The notes under the pieces were generated by a model. That model did not search any database. It was not told the origin of the DNA and saw nothing but the letters and a program-made list of their open reading frames with translations. A program made the position numbers and the translations under genes. A stretch of 64,000 nt of DNA from CAZQQU01 sp964595625. Its GTDB lineage: Bacteria > Bacteroidota > Bacteroidia > Flavobacteriales > Flavobacteriaceae. The stretch's first letter is position 1; every line of letters begins with the position of its first letter. The DNA lies in the NCBI GenBank assembly GCA_964595625.1, contig CAZQQU010000008.1, positions 27,880 to 91,879 of the forward strand, written 5' to 3'. Below are positions 45,357-54,472 of this stretch, in pieces.

Positions 45357-47297
45357 ATGCAAAAATATATAACACTTGTTGGCTGTATTTTGTGGAGCGT
45401 TTTAGTACACGCCCAAGGCGTATTACCTGTTAACCAAGAAGGAAATCAAGCCAACATAGGCAGCGCCCGAGACATACAAGTTACCTTAGAGGGTGAAAAA
45501 CCGCCCATCAGCGATTACTTACAGATTGCCCATGATGGCACTATTACTCATGCCGATACCAGCTTAACCATTCAAAAAAATTATCGGTACAACTATTTGC
45601 GGAAAGACGATTACTACTTGATGCCTTTTGCCAATGTGGGCCAAACCTACAACACCTTAGCGTACGATTTTAACGAATACCATCTCCGACCGAGATTAGG
45701 TGCACGTGCCCGGCACTTTAATTATATGGAAATAGAAGACCTCTACTATTACCATGTTCCCACTCCACTTACCGAGTTATATTTTAAAACCGCCTTTGAA
45801 CAAGGACAGCAATTGGATGCATTTTTGACCTTGAATACTACCGAGCAATTAAATTTTTCAATAGCTTATAAAGGAGTTCGTTCGTTAGGAAATTACAGAC
45901 ACACCTTGACCAGCACCGGTAACTTTCGATTTACTACCCGCTATCAATCTCCCAATCAGCGGTATCAATTGCGGGCTCATATCACTTTTCAAGATTTGAT
46001 GAATCAGGAAAACGGAGGCTTAAAACCCGCATTTGTAGACTATTTTAAACAAGATCATCCTGAATTTACGGACCGCGCCCGATTGGAAGTTCATTTAGCC
46101 GATGCCGAAAACATACTACAAGGCAAACGCTTTTATTTGGCGCAAGACTACGCTTTAGTAAATCAAAAGGATTCTCTGTCCCATTGGCAATTTTCACTAG
46201 GGAATATCACAACTTTTGAGGATAAAAATTATCGTTTTAGTAACAAAACTCCCTTTGCTGGATTTGGGCCTTCCTATGTAGCGGAAGGAATTCACGATAA
46301 AGTCACCTTGGAAGATTTTTATACCCAACTATACACCGACATAGACCACTCATTGTGGGGAAAATTTAGATTGGGATTGGGATATAATTATACAAATTAT
46401 GGCTACTCTTCCCTGGTGATTTTAGACGATCAACTCATTCAAAATCGGCTGGTGGGACACACAGTAGATTTTTCGGGAGCCTATCACAAAAACTACCGGG
46501 GTTTTGAATTGTCTGGAAAAGTAGGCACCCATGTCGCAGGAGACTGGGAAGGAAGTTACTTACAAGCACAAGCCGCGTACCAATTAAACCCGGAAAATAG
46601 AGTTCAAGCCAGTGTAATGCTCCATTCGGTGCAGCCCGATTATAACTTTTTATTGTACCAAAGTGATTACGAAAATTACAACTGGCAAAATACGCACTTT
46701 GATAATGTATTTAAGCAGCACTTACAATTTGATTTGCAATCCAAAAAATGGTTTGATGCCACCGTTCGATATACAGGCATTGAGAATTACACCTATTTTG
46801 CACACCAAGCAGATTCGTTAACCCGCCCCTATCAGTATGGCGATCGCATTAATTATTTACTGGTAGAGGCCCACCGAGAATTTACTTGGGGAAAATTTTC
46901 TTGGGATAACCGTCTTACCTACCAACAAGTAATAAGCGGGGAAGAAGTTTTTAAAGTACCACAAGTATTAGCTCGTAGTAGTTTGTATTTTTCCGATCAT
47001 TTCTTTGACAAGGCACTTTTTTTACAAACCGGTATTAGTGGAAAGTACTTTACCCAATACGAAATGCTAGCCTACGATCCGGTTTTGGCTGAATTTTATG
47101 TACAAAATCACGAAAAAATAGGCGATTTCCCTTTGCTGGACTTATTTATTAATGCCAAAATCAGTCAAACTCGAATCTATGTAAAATGGGAACACTTTAA
47201 TTCACTTTTTTCACCCAACAATTATTTTTCGGCTCCCGGTCATCCCTATCGAGATTGGAAAATCCGCTTTGGTTTGGTGTGGAATTTCTTTATGTAG
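45357..47297 (+). CDS. Porin_10-like outer-membrane beta-barrel protein
   Basis: 646 residues from ATG 45357. Signal peptide (MQKYITLVGCILWSVLVHAQ), then a beta-barrel with many aromatic, alternating strands (YRYNYLRKDDYYLMPFANVGQTYN, PRLGARARHFNYMEIEDLYYYHVPTPLTELYF) and a C-terminal strand ending FGLVWNFFM. This start segment is typical of 'putative porin' proteins of Bacteroidota. Probably a general diffusion channel; its solute is not known. Confidence 0.82.
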   Translation: MQKYITLVGCILWSVLVHAQGVLPVNQEGNQANIGSARDIQVTLEGEKPPISDYLQIAHDGTITHADTSLTIQKNYRYNYLRKDDYYLMPFANVGQTYNTLAYDFNEYHLRPRLGARARHFNYMEIEDLYYYHVPTPLTELYFKTAFEQGQQLDAFLTLNTTEQLNFSIAYKGVRSLGNYRHTLTSTGNFRFTTRYQSPNQRYQLRAHITFQDLMNQENGGLKPAFVDYFKQDHPEFTDRARLEVHLADAENILQGKRFYLAQDYALVNQKDSLSHWQFSLGNITTFEDKNYRFSNKTPFAGFGPSYVAEGIHDKVTLEDFYTQLYTDIDHSLWGKFRLGLGYNYTNYGYSSLVILDDQLIQNRLVGHTVDFSGAYHKNYRGFELSGKVGTHVAGDWEGSYLQAQAAYQLNPENRVQASVMLHSVQPDYNFLLYQSDYENYNWQNTHFDNVFKQHLQFDLQSKKWFDATVRYTGIENYTYFAHQADSLTRPYQYGDRINYLLVEAHREFTWGKFSWDNRLTYQQVISGEEVFKVPQVLARSSLYFSDHFFDKALFLQTGISGKYFTQYEMLAYDPVLAEFYVQNHEKIGDFPLLDLFINAKISQTRIYVKWEHFNSLFSPNNYFSAPGHPYRDWKIRFGLVWNFFM

Positions 47298-47351
47298 TAT
47301 CGATTTTGGAGTGATTTAAACTATCTTTACATTCGTAGGAACGTCAGTCAC

Positions 47352-47371
47352 TTTTTCCCGTAAGGGAAAAA
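47352..47371. repeat. CCCGTAAGGG hairpin before the sensor kinase gene
   Basis: TTTTTCCC-GTAA-GGGAAAAA, a perfect 8-bp stem. A shorter copy (TTTTCCCGTAAGGG) lies at 9920-9933. It may end the porin transcript or be a small interspersed repeat. Confidence 0.4.
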
Positions 47372-47416
47372 TCGAGCCATTACCCGATCCAACAACCGAA
47401 AATCTTTATAATTCGA

Positions 47417-48877
47417 ATGATTACAGGCAGAATATCCTTACGGCTTCGGATTTTTTTATCCATGATACTTCTCACCTTGATAGCCTCGGTATTGATTGCA
47501 ATGGTAAGCATTTTTCAGTACCGCAACGAGGCGGTTCAATATCACAAAGAACGGTTACGGATGAAAGAAGATGCCATACGGGCCAGCATCAATTACGAAT
47601 TGAGAAAAACCTCGTATGAAGTGACTACCGACAATATTCCTTATATCTTTAAGGATAAAATCTACGAGATTCAGGACATTCACAATTTGAGTTTATTGTT
47701 ATTTGACTTGGACGGCAACCTGCTCAAATCCTCCAAAGCAGCCTTTTACGAGACGCCTACAGATACCATTCCCATGCGCATTTTGAACCAACTCAACAGC
47801 GCCTCAGACAAGCGCTATGTAGAGCATTTTAGAGAAGATACTCTGCGGTATATATCCTCCTATTCGTATATCACCGACAATTATTTTAAACCGCTGGCCA
47901 TACTCAATTTACCTTATATAGAAGAAGACGATTTTATATCCAAAGAGTTGCGGTTTTTTTTACACCGATTGGCAGAGGTGTATATATTCATGATGATTAT
48001 TTCGGTGATAATTGCGTATTATCTTTCTAAAAACATCACCAAATCATTACTTGATATAAGTGAAAAAATTCAAAAAACCCGTTTCGACAAAAGCAATAAG
48101 AAAATTGACACCCAAGCTGTTGGCAGTGAGATATTACCACTAGTAACAGCTTATAATCGTATGATCGATCAGTTAGAAATCAGTGCACAAGCATTAGCCG
48201 CCAGTGAGCGGGAAAGCGCTTGGCGCGAAATGGCGAAACAGGTGGCTCATGAAATCAAAAACCCACTGACTCCCATGCGATTAACGGTTCAGAGCTTTGA
48301 GAGAAAATTTGATAAAAACGATTCGCAAATCGAAGAAAAAATCAAAGAATTTTCTTCTTCACTAATACAGCAAATTGACACCATGAGCTCGATTGCTTCG
48401 GCCTTTTCTACCTACGCAAAAATGCCGGCTCAAAAAGACGACAATTTGAATTTGGTTAAGATTACCAAACTGGCCTTGGATATTTTTAATGAACCTTACA
48501 TTCATTTTACTGCCGAAGAAAAAGAAATTTATGTTACCCTAGATCGCACCCAGTGGATACGAGTCATTACTAATTTGGTTAAAAATGCAGTTCAAGCCAC
48601 TGAAAACACACCCGATCCACAGATTGATATACACGTTTATTCGGCAGCGGAAGAGGCAGTAATCACGGTGTCTGATAACGGTAAAGGCATTCCGCCCAAC
48701 TTATTAGAAAAAGTATTTGAACCCAAGTTTACGACCAAGTCCAGTGGTATGGGACTGGGATTGGCAATGGTTAAAAGTATAGTCGAGAGTTATAACGGAC
48801 GAATTACCTTATACTCCGAGCTACATAAACAGACGGTTTTTACTATAGTTTTTCCTAAATTTACCCCTAAAAAATAA
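47417..48877 (+). CDS. Sensor histidine kinase (NtrY-like)
   Basis: 486 residues: membrane helices at about 13-33 and 188-208, a roughly 150-residue periplasmic sensor, a HAMP-like linker (SKNITKSLLDISEKIQKTRF), then kinase core with H-box (AKQVAHEIKNPLTPMRLTVQ), N-box (NLVKNAVQA), G1 (DNGKGIP) and G2 (SSGMGLGLAMVKSIVES). The HEIKNPLTPM form is that of the NtrY type. No response regulator follows; the next gene is an enoyl-CoA hydratase. Confidence 0.92.
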   Translation: MITGRISLRLRIFLSMILLTLIASVLIAMVSIFQYRNEAVQYHKERLRMKEDAIRASINYELRKTSYEVTTDNIPYIFKDKIYEIQDIHNLSLLLFDLDGNLLKSSKAAFYETPTDTIPMRILNQLNSASDKRYVEHFREDTLRYISSYSYITDNYFKPLAILNLPYIEEDDFISKELRFFLHRLAEVYIFMMIISVIIAYYLSKNITKSLLDISEKIQKTRFDKSNKKIDTQAVGSEILPLVTAYNRMIDQLEISAQALAASERESAWREMAKQVAHEIKNPLTPMRLTVQSFERKFDKNDSQIEEKIKEFSSSLIQQIDTMSSIASAFSTYAKMPAQKDDNLNLVKITKLALDIFNEPYIHFTAEEKEIYVTLDRTQWIRVITNLVKNAVQATENTPDPQIDIHVYSAAEEAVITVSDNGKGIPPNLLEKVFEPKFTTKSSGMGLGLAMVKSIVESYNGRITLYSELHKQTVFTIVFPKFTPKK

Positions 48878-48887
48878 ATTCATAAAC

Positions 48888-49670
48888 ATGTCGTATCAAA
48901 ACCTACTTTTCAGCATTCAAGAGCAAATTGCTTATATCACCATAAACCGCCCCGATAAACTAAACGCTTTAAATATTGCCACCATCGAAGAGTTGCATCA
49001 AGTTTTAAGCAACATCGAAAGCGATCCGCAAATACGAGTAGTCATACTTACAGGCAGTGGTGACAAAGCCTTTGTTGCCGGAGCGGATATAGCTGAATTT
49101 ATGAATTTTTCTATCGAACAGGGGCAACAATTAGCCCGAGAAGGACAAGCTAAATTATTTGATTATATCGCTCAAATGTCCACTCCCGTTATAGCGGCCA
49201 TCAACGGCTTTGCCTTGGGAGGTGGTTTGGAATTAGCCATGTCGGCACATATACGCATTGCTTCTGAAAATGCTCAAATGGGATTACCCGAAGTTTCCTT
49301 AGGTGTGATTCCAGGATATGGAGGCACCCAACGTTTGCCTCAATTGGTCGGTAAAAGTCTGGCCATGGAAATGATACTAACCGGCGAAAGAATTAATGCT
49401 CAAAAAGCCTTGCAATACGGTTTAGTTAATCATGTAACTACGCCCGACGAACTTCTGTCTACGGCTGAAAAAATTGCTTCTAAAATTATTCGTAATTCTC
49501 CGGTGGCCATTGCTACCGCTATTACCGCTATCCAAGCCGGATATTTAGATGGAGTCAACGGATTTCAGGTAGAAATTGAAAAATTTGGAAACTGCTTTGG
49601 CACCCTTGACTTTAAAGAAGGAACCACTGCGTTTATGGAGAAACGCAAAGCCACTTTCCCCGGAAAATAA
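48888..49670 (+). CDS. Enoyl-CoA hydratase/isomerase family protein
   Basis: 260 residues of the crotonase fold. CoA loop (AFVAGADIAEF), oxyanion-hole region (AAINGFALGGGLELAMSAHIRIA) and catalytic-Glu segment (GLPEVSLGVIPGYGGTQRLPQLVG). Both Glu positions of true hydratases are present (ELAMS... and PEVSLG), so hydration of 2-enoyl-CoA in beta-oxidation is likely. It lies 10 nt after the kinase gene. Confidence 0.9.
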   Translation: MSYQNLLFSIQEQIAYITINRPDKLNALNIATIEELHQVLSNIESDPQIRVVILTGSGDKAFVAGADIAEFMNFSIEQGQQLAREGQAKLFDYIAQMSTPVIAAINGFALGGGLELAMSAHIRIASENAQMGLPEVSLGVIPGYGGTQRLPQLVGKSLAMEMILTGERINAQKALQYGLVNHVTTPDELLSTAEKIASKIIRNSPVAIATAITAIQAGYLDGVNGFQVEIEKFGNCFGTLDFKEGTTAFMEKRKATFPGK

Positions 49671-49709
49671 AATATCGCTCCAAGCAGCGTATACTAAATT
49701 TACGAGTAG

Positions 49710-49764
49710 AATTCCTCAACAATTATCCAATTCTTTCCAAGACAGTTGAGGAATTTTATATTAT
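49710..49764 (+). terminator. Terminator of the enoyl-CoA hydratase gene
   Basis: AATTCCTCAAC (49710-49720) with its perfect complement at 49745-49755 across a 24-nt loop, then TTTATATTATAT. About 40 nt after the stop. The long loop makes it weaker than others in the window. Confidence 0.6.
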
Positions 49765-49838
49765 ATGGTGGTAATGTGTTTACAGCACTAGAAAAGACAA
49801 TAAAACCAGTGAAGAGGAAACGGATAGTATACTGAATG

Positions 49839-50711
49839 TTACAAAATGTGCTTATGAGCTTTGTAAGAAGATCGAACTAATGCTCCGCTTTCTACATGTC
49901 TAAAGCCCATTTCTAAACCGATAGTTTCAAATTTTTTAAACTGCTCGGGAAGTATAAACTGTTTTACGGGTAGGTGTTTTTTTGAAGGTTGTAAATACTG
50001 TCCGATAGTCACTACATCGACGTCTGCTTTTCGAAGGTCTTCCATGGTTTCAATCACTTCGGCTTCGGTTTCGCCCAAACCGAGCATAATACCACTTTTG
50101 GTACGTCTTACTCCTTGTTGTTTGAGGTATTGCAACACTTCCAGACTGCGCTCGTACTTGGCTTGAATACGTACTTCACGAGTTAAGCGTTTGACTGTTT
50201 CCATATTATGCGAAACCACTTCAGGCGCAGCTTTTACGATACGGTCAATATTTCGAGTGACTCCCTGAAAATCAGGTATTAGAGTTTCCATAGTAGTTCC
50301 TGGGCTAATCCGTCTTACAGCTCCAATGGTTTCAGCCCAAAGTATAGAACCCATATCTTTAAGATCATCGCGGTCTACCGAAGTGATTACCGCATGCTTA
50401 ATTTTCATGATTTTGATAGAATTCGCTACTTTTTCGGGTTCCTCCCAGTCAATACTTCCGGGGCGTCCGGTTTTTACTCCACAAAACCCACACGAACGCG
50501 TACAAACATTTCCTAATATCATAAAGGTAGCAGTACCTTCGCCCCAGCATTCTCCCATATTGGGGCAACTGCCGGAGGTACAAATGGTATGCAACTGATA
50601 TTTATCAACCAAGCCACGAAGTTCGGTGTATTTTTTTCCGGTAGGCAATTTCACCCGAAGCCATTTGGGTTTGGGGATTCCGGTTTGAGGGGTAAGTGTT
50701 TGAGGTTCCAT
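49839..50711 (-). CDS. lipA: Lipoyl synthase
   Basis: 290 residues from ATG 50711 (MEPQTLTPQTGIPKPKWLRVKL). A longer frame from 50756 would overlap the promoter box and the previous gene. Radical-SAM cluster CTRSCGFCGV and the auxiliary cluster CTSGSCPNMGECWGEG are intact. It inserts two sulfurs into octanoyl groups; partner of lipB in this window. The -7 box abuts the start, so the mRNA may be leaderless. Confidence 0.96.
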   Translation of the reverse strand: MEPQTLTPQTGIPKPKWLRVKLPTGKKYTELRGLVDKYQLHTICTSGSCPNMGECWGEGTATFMILGNVCTRSCGFCGVKTGRPGSIDWEEPEKVANSIKIMKIKHAVITSVDRDDLKDMGSILWAETIGAVRRISPGTTMETLIPDFQGVTRNIDRIVKAAPEVVSHNMETVKRLTREVRIQAKYERSLEVLQYLKQQGVRRTKSGIMLGLGETEAEVIETMEDLRKADVDVVTIGQYLQPSKKHLPVKQFILPEQFKKFETIGLEMGFRHVESGALVRSSYKAHKHIL

Positions 50712-50716
50712 CGGTA

Positions 50717-50724
50717 CAAAGATA
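50717..50724 (-). promoter_or_regulatory. -7 box abutting lipA
   Basis: The minus strand reads TATCTTTG, exact TAnnTTTG, with 5 nt before ATG 50711. It supports that start over the one at 50756. Confidence 0.55.
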
Positions 50725-50745
50725 CAAAAGGTTTTGTTATTATTT

Positions 50746-51192
50746 TCACTTACCAAATTGCCTCAGGTGATGATCCAGATGTTTGTACTGGGATTTCCCC
50801 CATTGTTCTACTGTTAGTTTAACTCCCGATGGATGTATAGGCAAAGCTTCTGCCGGGAGTTGGTGAAACTCTTGAATCAAGGCTTGTAAAGCCAATTTTT
50901 CTTGATCAAAATCTTTTGGATCAACAATTTTAAATTCTGCGGCTGTAGGTGTTCCTTTTTTCCAAGGTCTATCGTTGTACAAGGTACTTTTAAATAATCG
51001 AAAGGCCAATTTAAATGGCCACGGAAAAGAGGCTAATTGGATTTTCTGTAAAGGTACTCTAATCACTTGGCTACAGTGAGCCAACATTTGGGCCACATTC
51101 ATTTTACCCCACAAGGGTTGGCTTTCTGGAGTCAGACTATCTAATCGTTGAAGAATTTCTTGATAAGCCTCTGTATGAAATAAATTTTTCAT
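50746..51192 (-). CDS. DUF1569 (DinB-like) protein
   Basis: 148 residues. The N-terminus (ILQRLDSLTPESQPLWGKMNVAQMLAHCSQ) and C-terminus (LTVEQWGKSQYKHLDHHLRQFG) match DUF1569, a DinB-type four-helix fold with metal-binding His residues (AHC and HLDHHL). Function unknown. Same strand as lipA but with lipA having its own -7 box. Confidence 0.85.
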   Translation of the reverse strand: MKNLFHTEAYQEILQRLDSLTPESQPLWGKMNVAQMLAHCSQVIRVPLQKIQLASFPWPFKLAFRLFKSTLYNDRPWKKGTPTAAEFKIVDPKDFDQEKLALQALIQEFHQLPAEALPIHPSGVKLTVEQWGKSQYKHLDHHLRQFGK

Positions 51193-51258
51193 ATACTAGC
51201 TGTAAATAAGGAACAAATTTATCGAAAAAAGATATTTTTATAGCACCGCCCACAGGTA

Positions 51259-52626
51259 TTAATTTCTTTGACTGATAATGTTTAGAACCAAGAATTCAGC
51301 GGGTTTTAACATAGCCAAGCCTACCTCAACAATGATTTTGTTATCCAGTACATCTTGCTGGGTCATGGTGCTTCCCAACCCAATTTTACAATAAAAAGCC
51401 TTACTGGTGCTGTCCCCTGCCAAAGCTCCTTGGCGCCATTGACTGTCTAAAAAACTGGTAATCACACTTTTTATCGCGGTCCAAGTACTTTCATTGTTGG
51501 GACTCGATTTAAAACTCGTTAGTCCTTTTGTAATTGTTTTTTCTACGGCGCCAGCGAAACGTACTACAGGAATATACCGCCACTCATTATCATGACTATT
51601 TAAAGTACGAGCCCCCCACACCAGAACCCCACGTCCTATAAAACTTCTAACAGCGTTAACGGATTTCCCGGAAGGGGGAACAGTCATTAACTCTTGAAGA
51701 GTTTGATTGATAGTAACCATGGTTTTTTCAACCGATTGAAGCTCTTGATTTGCAGAAGCTTTCCACAATTGTCTTTGACACATCAATGCCGCTACTGCAG
51801 GAGAAGACGGCAATACCACTTTTTTAGCTTCAAAATTTTTTCTTATTGTAGCGTATATACTGGGATGTATAGAATACAAAGAACGATCCGCTTCCGGATG
51901 GTCAGGCGGGAATTTTAAAAAATAAGAGGTATGATCCACCTTAATGCGGCAACAACTTTCGTCGTTCAGCACTTTGTAAACCGTTTGAAGATACGGATAA
52001 TAGGCGGCTCCGTAACGTAAACCAGTATGCCCAATTGCAAGTTCAAAATTACTGCGAAGACTTTCGTACTTAACCGATAAATTTTTACTGTATAAATCTA
52101 TCAAAACCATCCAATCTTTGCGGGTATTCCCCAGTTGTAGGGCTTGTTGATAGGCCGGGTAGATTAGAGATTCACCCGCAAGGTGGGCATCAGCCCACAC
52201 CATTACATTAGAGTCAGGTTGCTTGGAGATATATTGAAGTGCCTTTTCAAAACGTACCACAGCCAGTTGCGAGTCCATTGTTTTTCGATAGGTACCGGTA
52301 CTGACAACGTAACAAGCACCTCCACCATTATCAAAATAAAGCTGTAAGGAATGGTACAACCGATAACTTACCTCATCTGTGCAGGTGATTTGAGAATTCG
52401 TGGAGTCCCATTCCCAATTAGAAATGGGAAGGGTTCCAAAAAAACTTTCAAACTCCGTCATAGATGCTATTGGAACCGGTTGGTACAAAAGGGATCTATT
52501 TTGGTAGCTTGTTTTTTCAGTAAATCCTACAAAAATTGGAACCGTTGGTAAAGAGGTATTGAACTGCTCCAAAGCCGTGGCGATTTCATTCGTATAAACT
52601 CCGGGAGTTGAATACCCTTTGGCCAT
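51259..52626 (-). CDS. Orphan contractile-tail sheath protein
   Basis: 455 residues. The N-terminus KGYSTPGVYTNEI and C-terminal sheath domain (GVLVWGARTL ... EWRYIPVVRF ... W...I...V..FL ... AFYCKIGLGSTMTQQDVLDNKIIVEVGLA ... PAEFLVLNI) match phage tail sheath / contractile injection system sheaths. Nothing else of a tail (tube, baseplate, spike, AAA ATPase) is near; neighbours are DUF1569 and radC. It could be a remnant of a prophage or injection system, or a protein reused for another role. It starts 85 nt before the divergent radC. Confidence 0.85.
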   Translation of the reverse strand: MAKGYSTPGVYTNEIATALEQFNTSLPTVPIFVGFTEKTSYQNRSLLYQPVPIASMTEFESFFGTLPISNWEWDSTNSQITCTDEVSYRLYHSLQLYFDNGGGACYVVSTGTYRKTMDSQLAVVRFEKALQYISKQPDSNVMVWADAHLAGESLIYPAYQQALQLGNTRKDWMVLIDLYSKNLSVKYESLRSNFELAIGHTGLRYGAAYYPYLQTVYKVLNDESCCRIKVDHTSYFLKFPPDHPEADRSLYSIHPSIYATIRKNFEAKKVVLPSSPAVAALMCQRQLWKASANQELQSVEKTMVTINQTLQELMTVPPSGKSVNAVRSFIGRGVLVWGARTLNSHDNEWRYIPVVRFAGAVEKTITKGLTSFKSSPNNESTWTAIKSVITSFLDSQWRQGALAGDSTSKAFYCKIGLGSTMTQQDVLDNKIIVEVGLAMLKPAEFLVLNIISQRN

Positions 52627-52710
52627 AATGTTAATTTGGTGATAGAAATTTTGCTACAGCAAAAAAAAAATGGTTAATATTATATCGGTAAAGATAATGC
52701 AAATGAGAAA

Positions 52711-53409
52711 ATGATGTATGAGAAAAACAAAATTACCATCAAACAATGGCATGAAGACGATCGGCCGCGAGAAAAGCTTCTCAGCAAAGGGAAATCTTCA
52801 CTCAGTACAGCCGAACTAATAGCGATACTTATTGGCTCAGGAAACACCGAAGAGAGTGCGGTAGCACTCAGCAAACGCATTTTGGCCTCAGTGGACAACA
52901 ACCTACAACAATTGGGAAAACTTTCGATTAACCAACTTACGGCTTTTAAGGGAATCGGTCAAGCCAAAGCCGTTAGTATTGTTGCAGCACTCGAATTAGG
53001 TAAAAGACGTAGCATGGAAGAAAGCGTGTCGCAAACTAAAATTTCGTCTTCCAAACACGTCTTTGACCTGATGCAACCCCTTATCGGCGATTTACCTCAT
53101 GAAGAATTTTGGGTATTGTACTTAAATAATTCCAACAAAATAATCGATAAAAAGCAACTTAGTAAAGGGGGAATTACCAGTACGGTGGTTGATAACCGAT
53201 TGATTTTTAAAACCGCTTTTGAGGTCAATGCCGTGAGTATTATTTTGGCACATAACCACCCCTCCGGCTCGTTAAACCCCAGCGAACACGATCAAAAAAT
53301 TACCCAAACCCTTCGGGAAGCCGCCCGACAGCTTGAAATCAGCTTATTAGACCACCTGATTATTACCGAATTTTCCTATTTTAGTTTTGCAGATGAGGGG
53401 GTGTTGTGA
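52711..53409 (+). CDS. radC: RadC family JAB-domain protein
   Basis: 232 residues: helix-hairpin-helix region (about 20-95, LSTAELIAILIGSGNTEESAVALSKRILA) and the JAB/MPN metal site (AHNHPSGSLNPSEHD). Despite its name, RadC is not shown to repair DNA in general. JAB members are frequent in mobile DNA. It begins the accessory region. ATG 52714 is an alternative start. No good promoter was seen. Confidence 0.93.
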   Translation: MMYEKNKITIKQWHEDDRPREKLLSKGKSSLSTAELIAILIGSGNTEESAVALSKRILASVDNNLQQLGKLSINQLTAFKGIGQAKAVSIVAALELGKRRSMEESVSQTKISSSKHVFDLMQPLIGDLPHEEFWVLYLNNSNKIIDKKQLSKGGITSTVVDNRLIFKTAFEVNAVSIILAHNHPSGSLNPSEHDQKITQTLREAARQLEISLLDHLIITEFSYFSFADEGVL

Positions 53410-53507
53410 GGGCCGCCGGTAGCTATATGTATTACAGATTTTTAGCAGGGGAAAGGTTTTCCCAATTCTGTAAAAATTTATAATTATCTAAATTTTAAAC
53501 ATAGCAC

Positions 53508-53539
53508 ATAACAATTTTGTTATATAACAAATATGTTAT
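53508..53539. promoter_or_regulatory. Twin 16-bp palindromic operators of hicAB
   Basis: ATAACA-ATTT-TGTTAT (53508-53523) is followed directly by ATAACA-AATA-TGTTAT (53524-53539). They cover the promoter from the -33 box to the first base of the -7 box. Binding by HicB would block polymerase, the usual autoregulation of HicAB loci. Confidence 0.75.
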
Positions 53540-53546
53540 ATTTTTG
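53516..53546 (+). promoter_or_regulatory. hicAB promoter, consensus match
   Basis: TTTG at 53516-53519, exactly 19 nt, then TATTTTTG at 53539-53546: a full Bacteroidota consensus. The -7 box ends 2 nt before ATG 53549, so the transcript is probably leaderless. Confidence 0.8.
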
Positions 53547-53548
53547 TG

Positions 53549-53728
53549 ATGAAGTCGAGCGAGCTAATAAGAATGATTGAGGAAGATGGCTGGTATATTA
53601 TCAGAACAAAAGGCAGTCATCACCATTTCAAACACCCTGTCAAAAAAGGAATTGTAACTATACCACATCCTAAAAAAGACATACCTGTTGGAACGGTTAA
53701 ATCAATATTAAAACAAGCGGGACTTTAA
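53549..53728 (+). CDS. hicA: HicA toxin (mRNA interferase)
   Basis: 59 residues from ATG 53549 (a GTG just before lies in the promoter box). Sequence KSSELIRMIEEDGWYIIRTKGSHHHFKHP ... GIVTIPHPKKDIPVGTVKSILKQAGL is a full HicA double-stranded-RNA-binding-like fold with the active His in GSHHHF. HicA cleaves mRNA and is neutralised by HicB. It precedes hicB by 37 nt, and its promoter sits under two palindromes. Confidence 0.94.
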   Translation: MKSSELIRMIEEDGWYIIRTKGSHHHFKHPVKKGIVTIPHPKKDIPVGTVKSILKQAGL

Positions 53729-53765
53729 AGCACGCCTATTTTCCTTTATCTAATTTTTGTAAAAG

Positions 53766-54176
53766 ATGGTTAAACAAGTTATAGTTTACGTTGAAAAAGC
53801 CGAAGACGGAACTTACTGGGGAACTACTCAAAACGTACCCGGAGTAGTAACCGCTTATGGAAGCTCTCTTGAAGAGTTAAAGCAAAACTTTGAATCTGCC
53901 TTTAAAGATTATTTGGAAGTAGCGGAAGAAGAGAAGGAAGATTGGCTGAGTGACGTAAAAGACCTTGAGGGTTTTACCTACGAGTTAGACCTGCAATCAT
54001 TTTTTAAACTGGTTCCCGAAATAAAAGTATCGGCCATTGCCAAAAAAGCAAAAATCAACGAATCGTTAATGCGGCAATATGCCACCGGCAAGGCAAACGC
54101 TTCTGAAGCACGAGCCAAAAAAATTGAAAAAGCAATACACGAGCTTGGCAGAGAACTACTTGCGGTGTCGTTTTAA
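53766..54176 (+). CDS. hicB: HicB antitoxin with C-terminal DNA-binding domain
   Basis: 136 residues. The N-terminal HicB-like domain (YVEKAEDGTYWGTTQNVPGVVTAYGSSLEELKQNF) mimics RNase H and blocks HicA; the C-terminal helix-turn-helix (VSAIAKKAKINESLMRQYATGKANAS) should bind the two palindromes upstream of hicA. Typical autoregulated type II module. Confidence 0.93.
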   Translation: MVKQVIVYVEKAEDGTYWGTTQNVPGVVTAYGSSLEELKQNFESAFKDYLEVAEEEKEDWLSDVKDLEGFTYELDLQSFFKLVPEIKVSAIAKKAKINESLMRQYATGKANASEARAKKIEKAIHELGRELLAVSF

Positions 54177-54472
54177 AACGGTTTCAATGAATTTCACACC
54201 ACTTTCATATAAAACCTGCTGCTAACTGCATTTACCAACACTTTGTGGCATATTATTATCTAACGTGCCTTTATCAACTAATAATTGCATTATTTTAACA
54301 TATTACACAGGTTTTTCCTGTTTTTTTTGTTTTATTAAGACGGATATAAACAATTTTACATAACTTACACATCGAATTTTATAATAAGCAGTTTTTTGTA
54401 GCCTATTTTTCATATATAAAATATGAAACCGCTCTTCTTAACCCAATTAATAATTTCTTAAACTTCTATAAT

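Noticed and set aside
53410..53507. Possible radC terminator (GGGAAA/TTTCCC near 53449-53463)
   Set aside because: Short stem, no T-tract after it; too weak to list.
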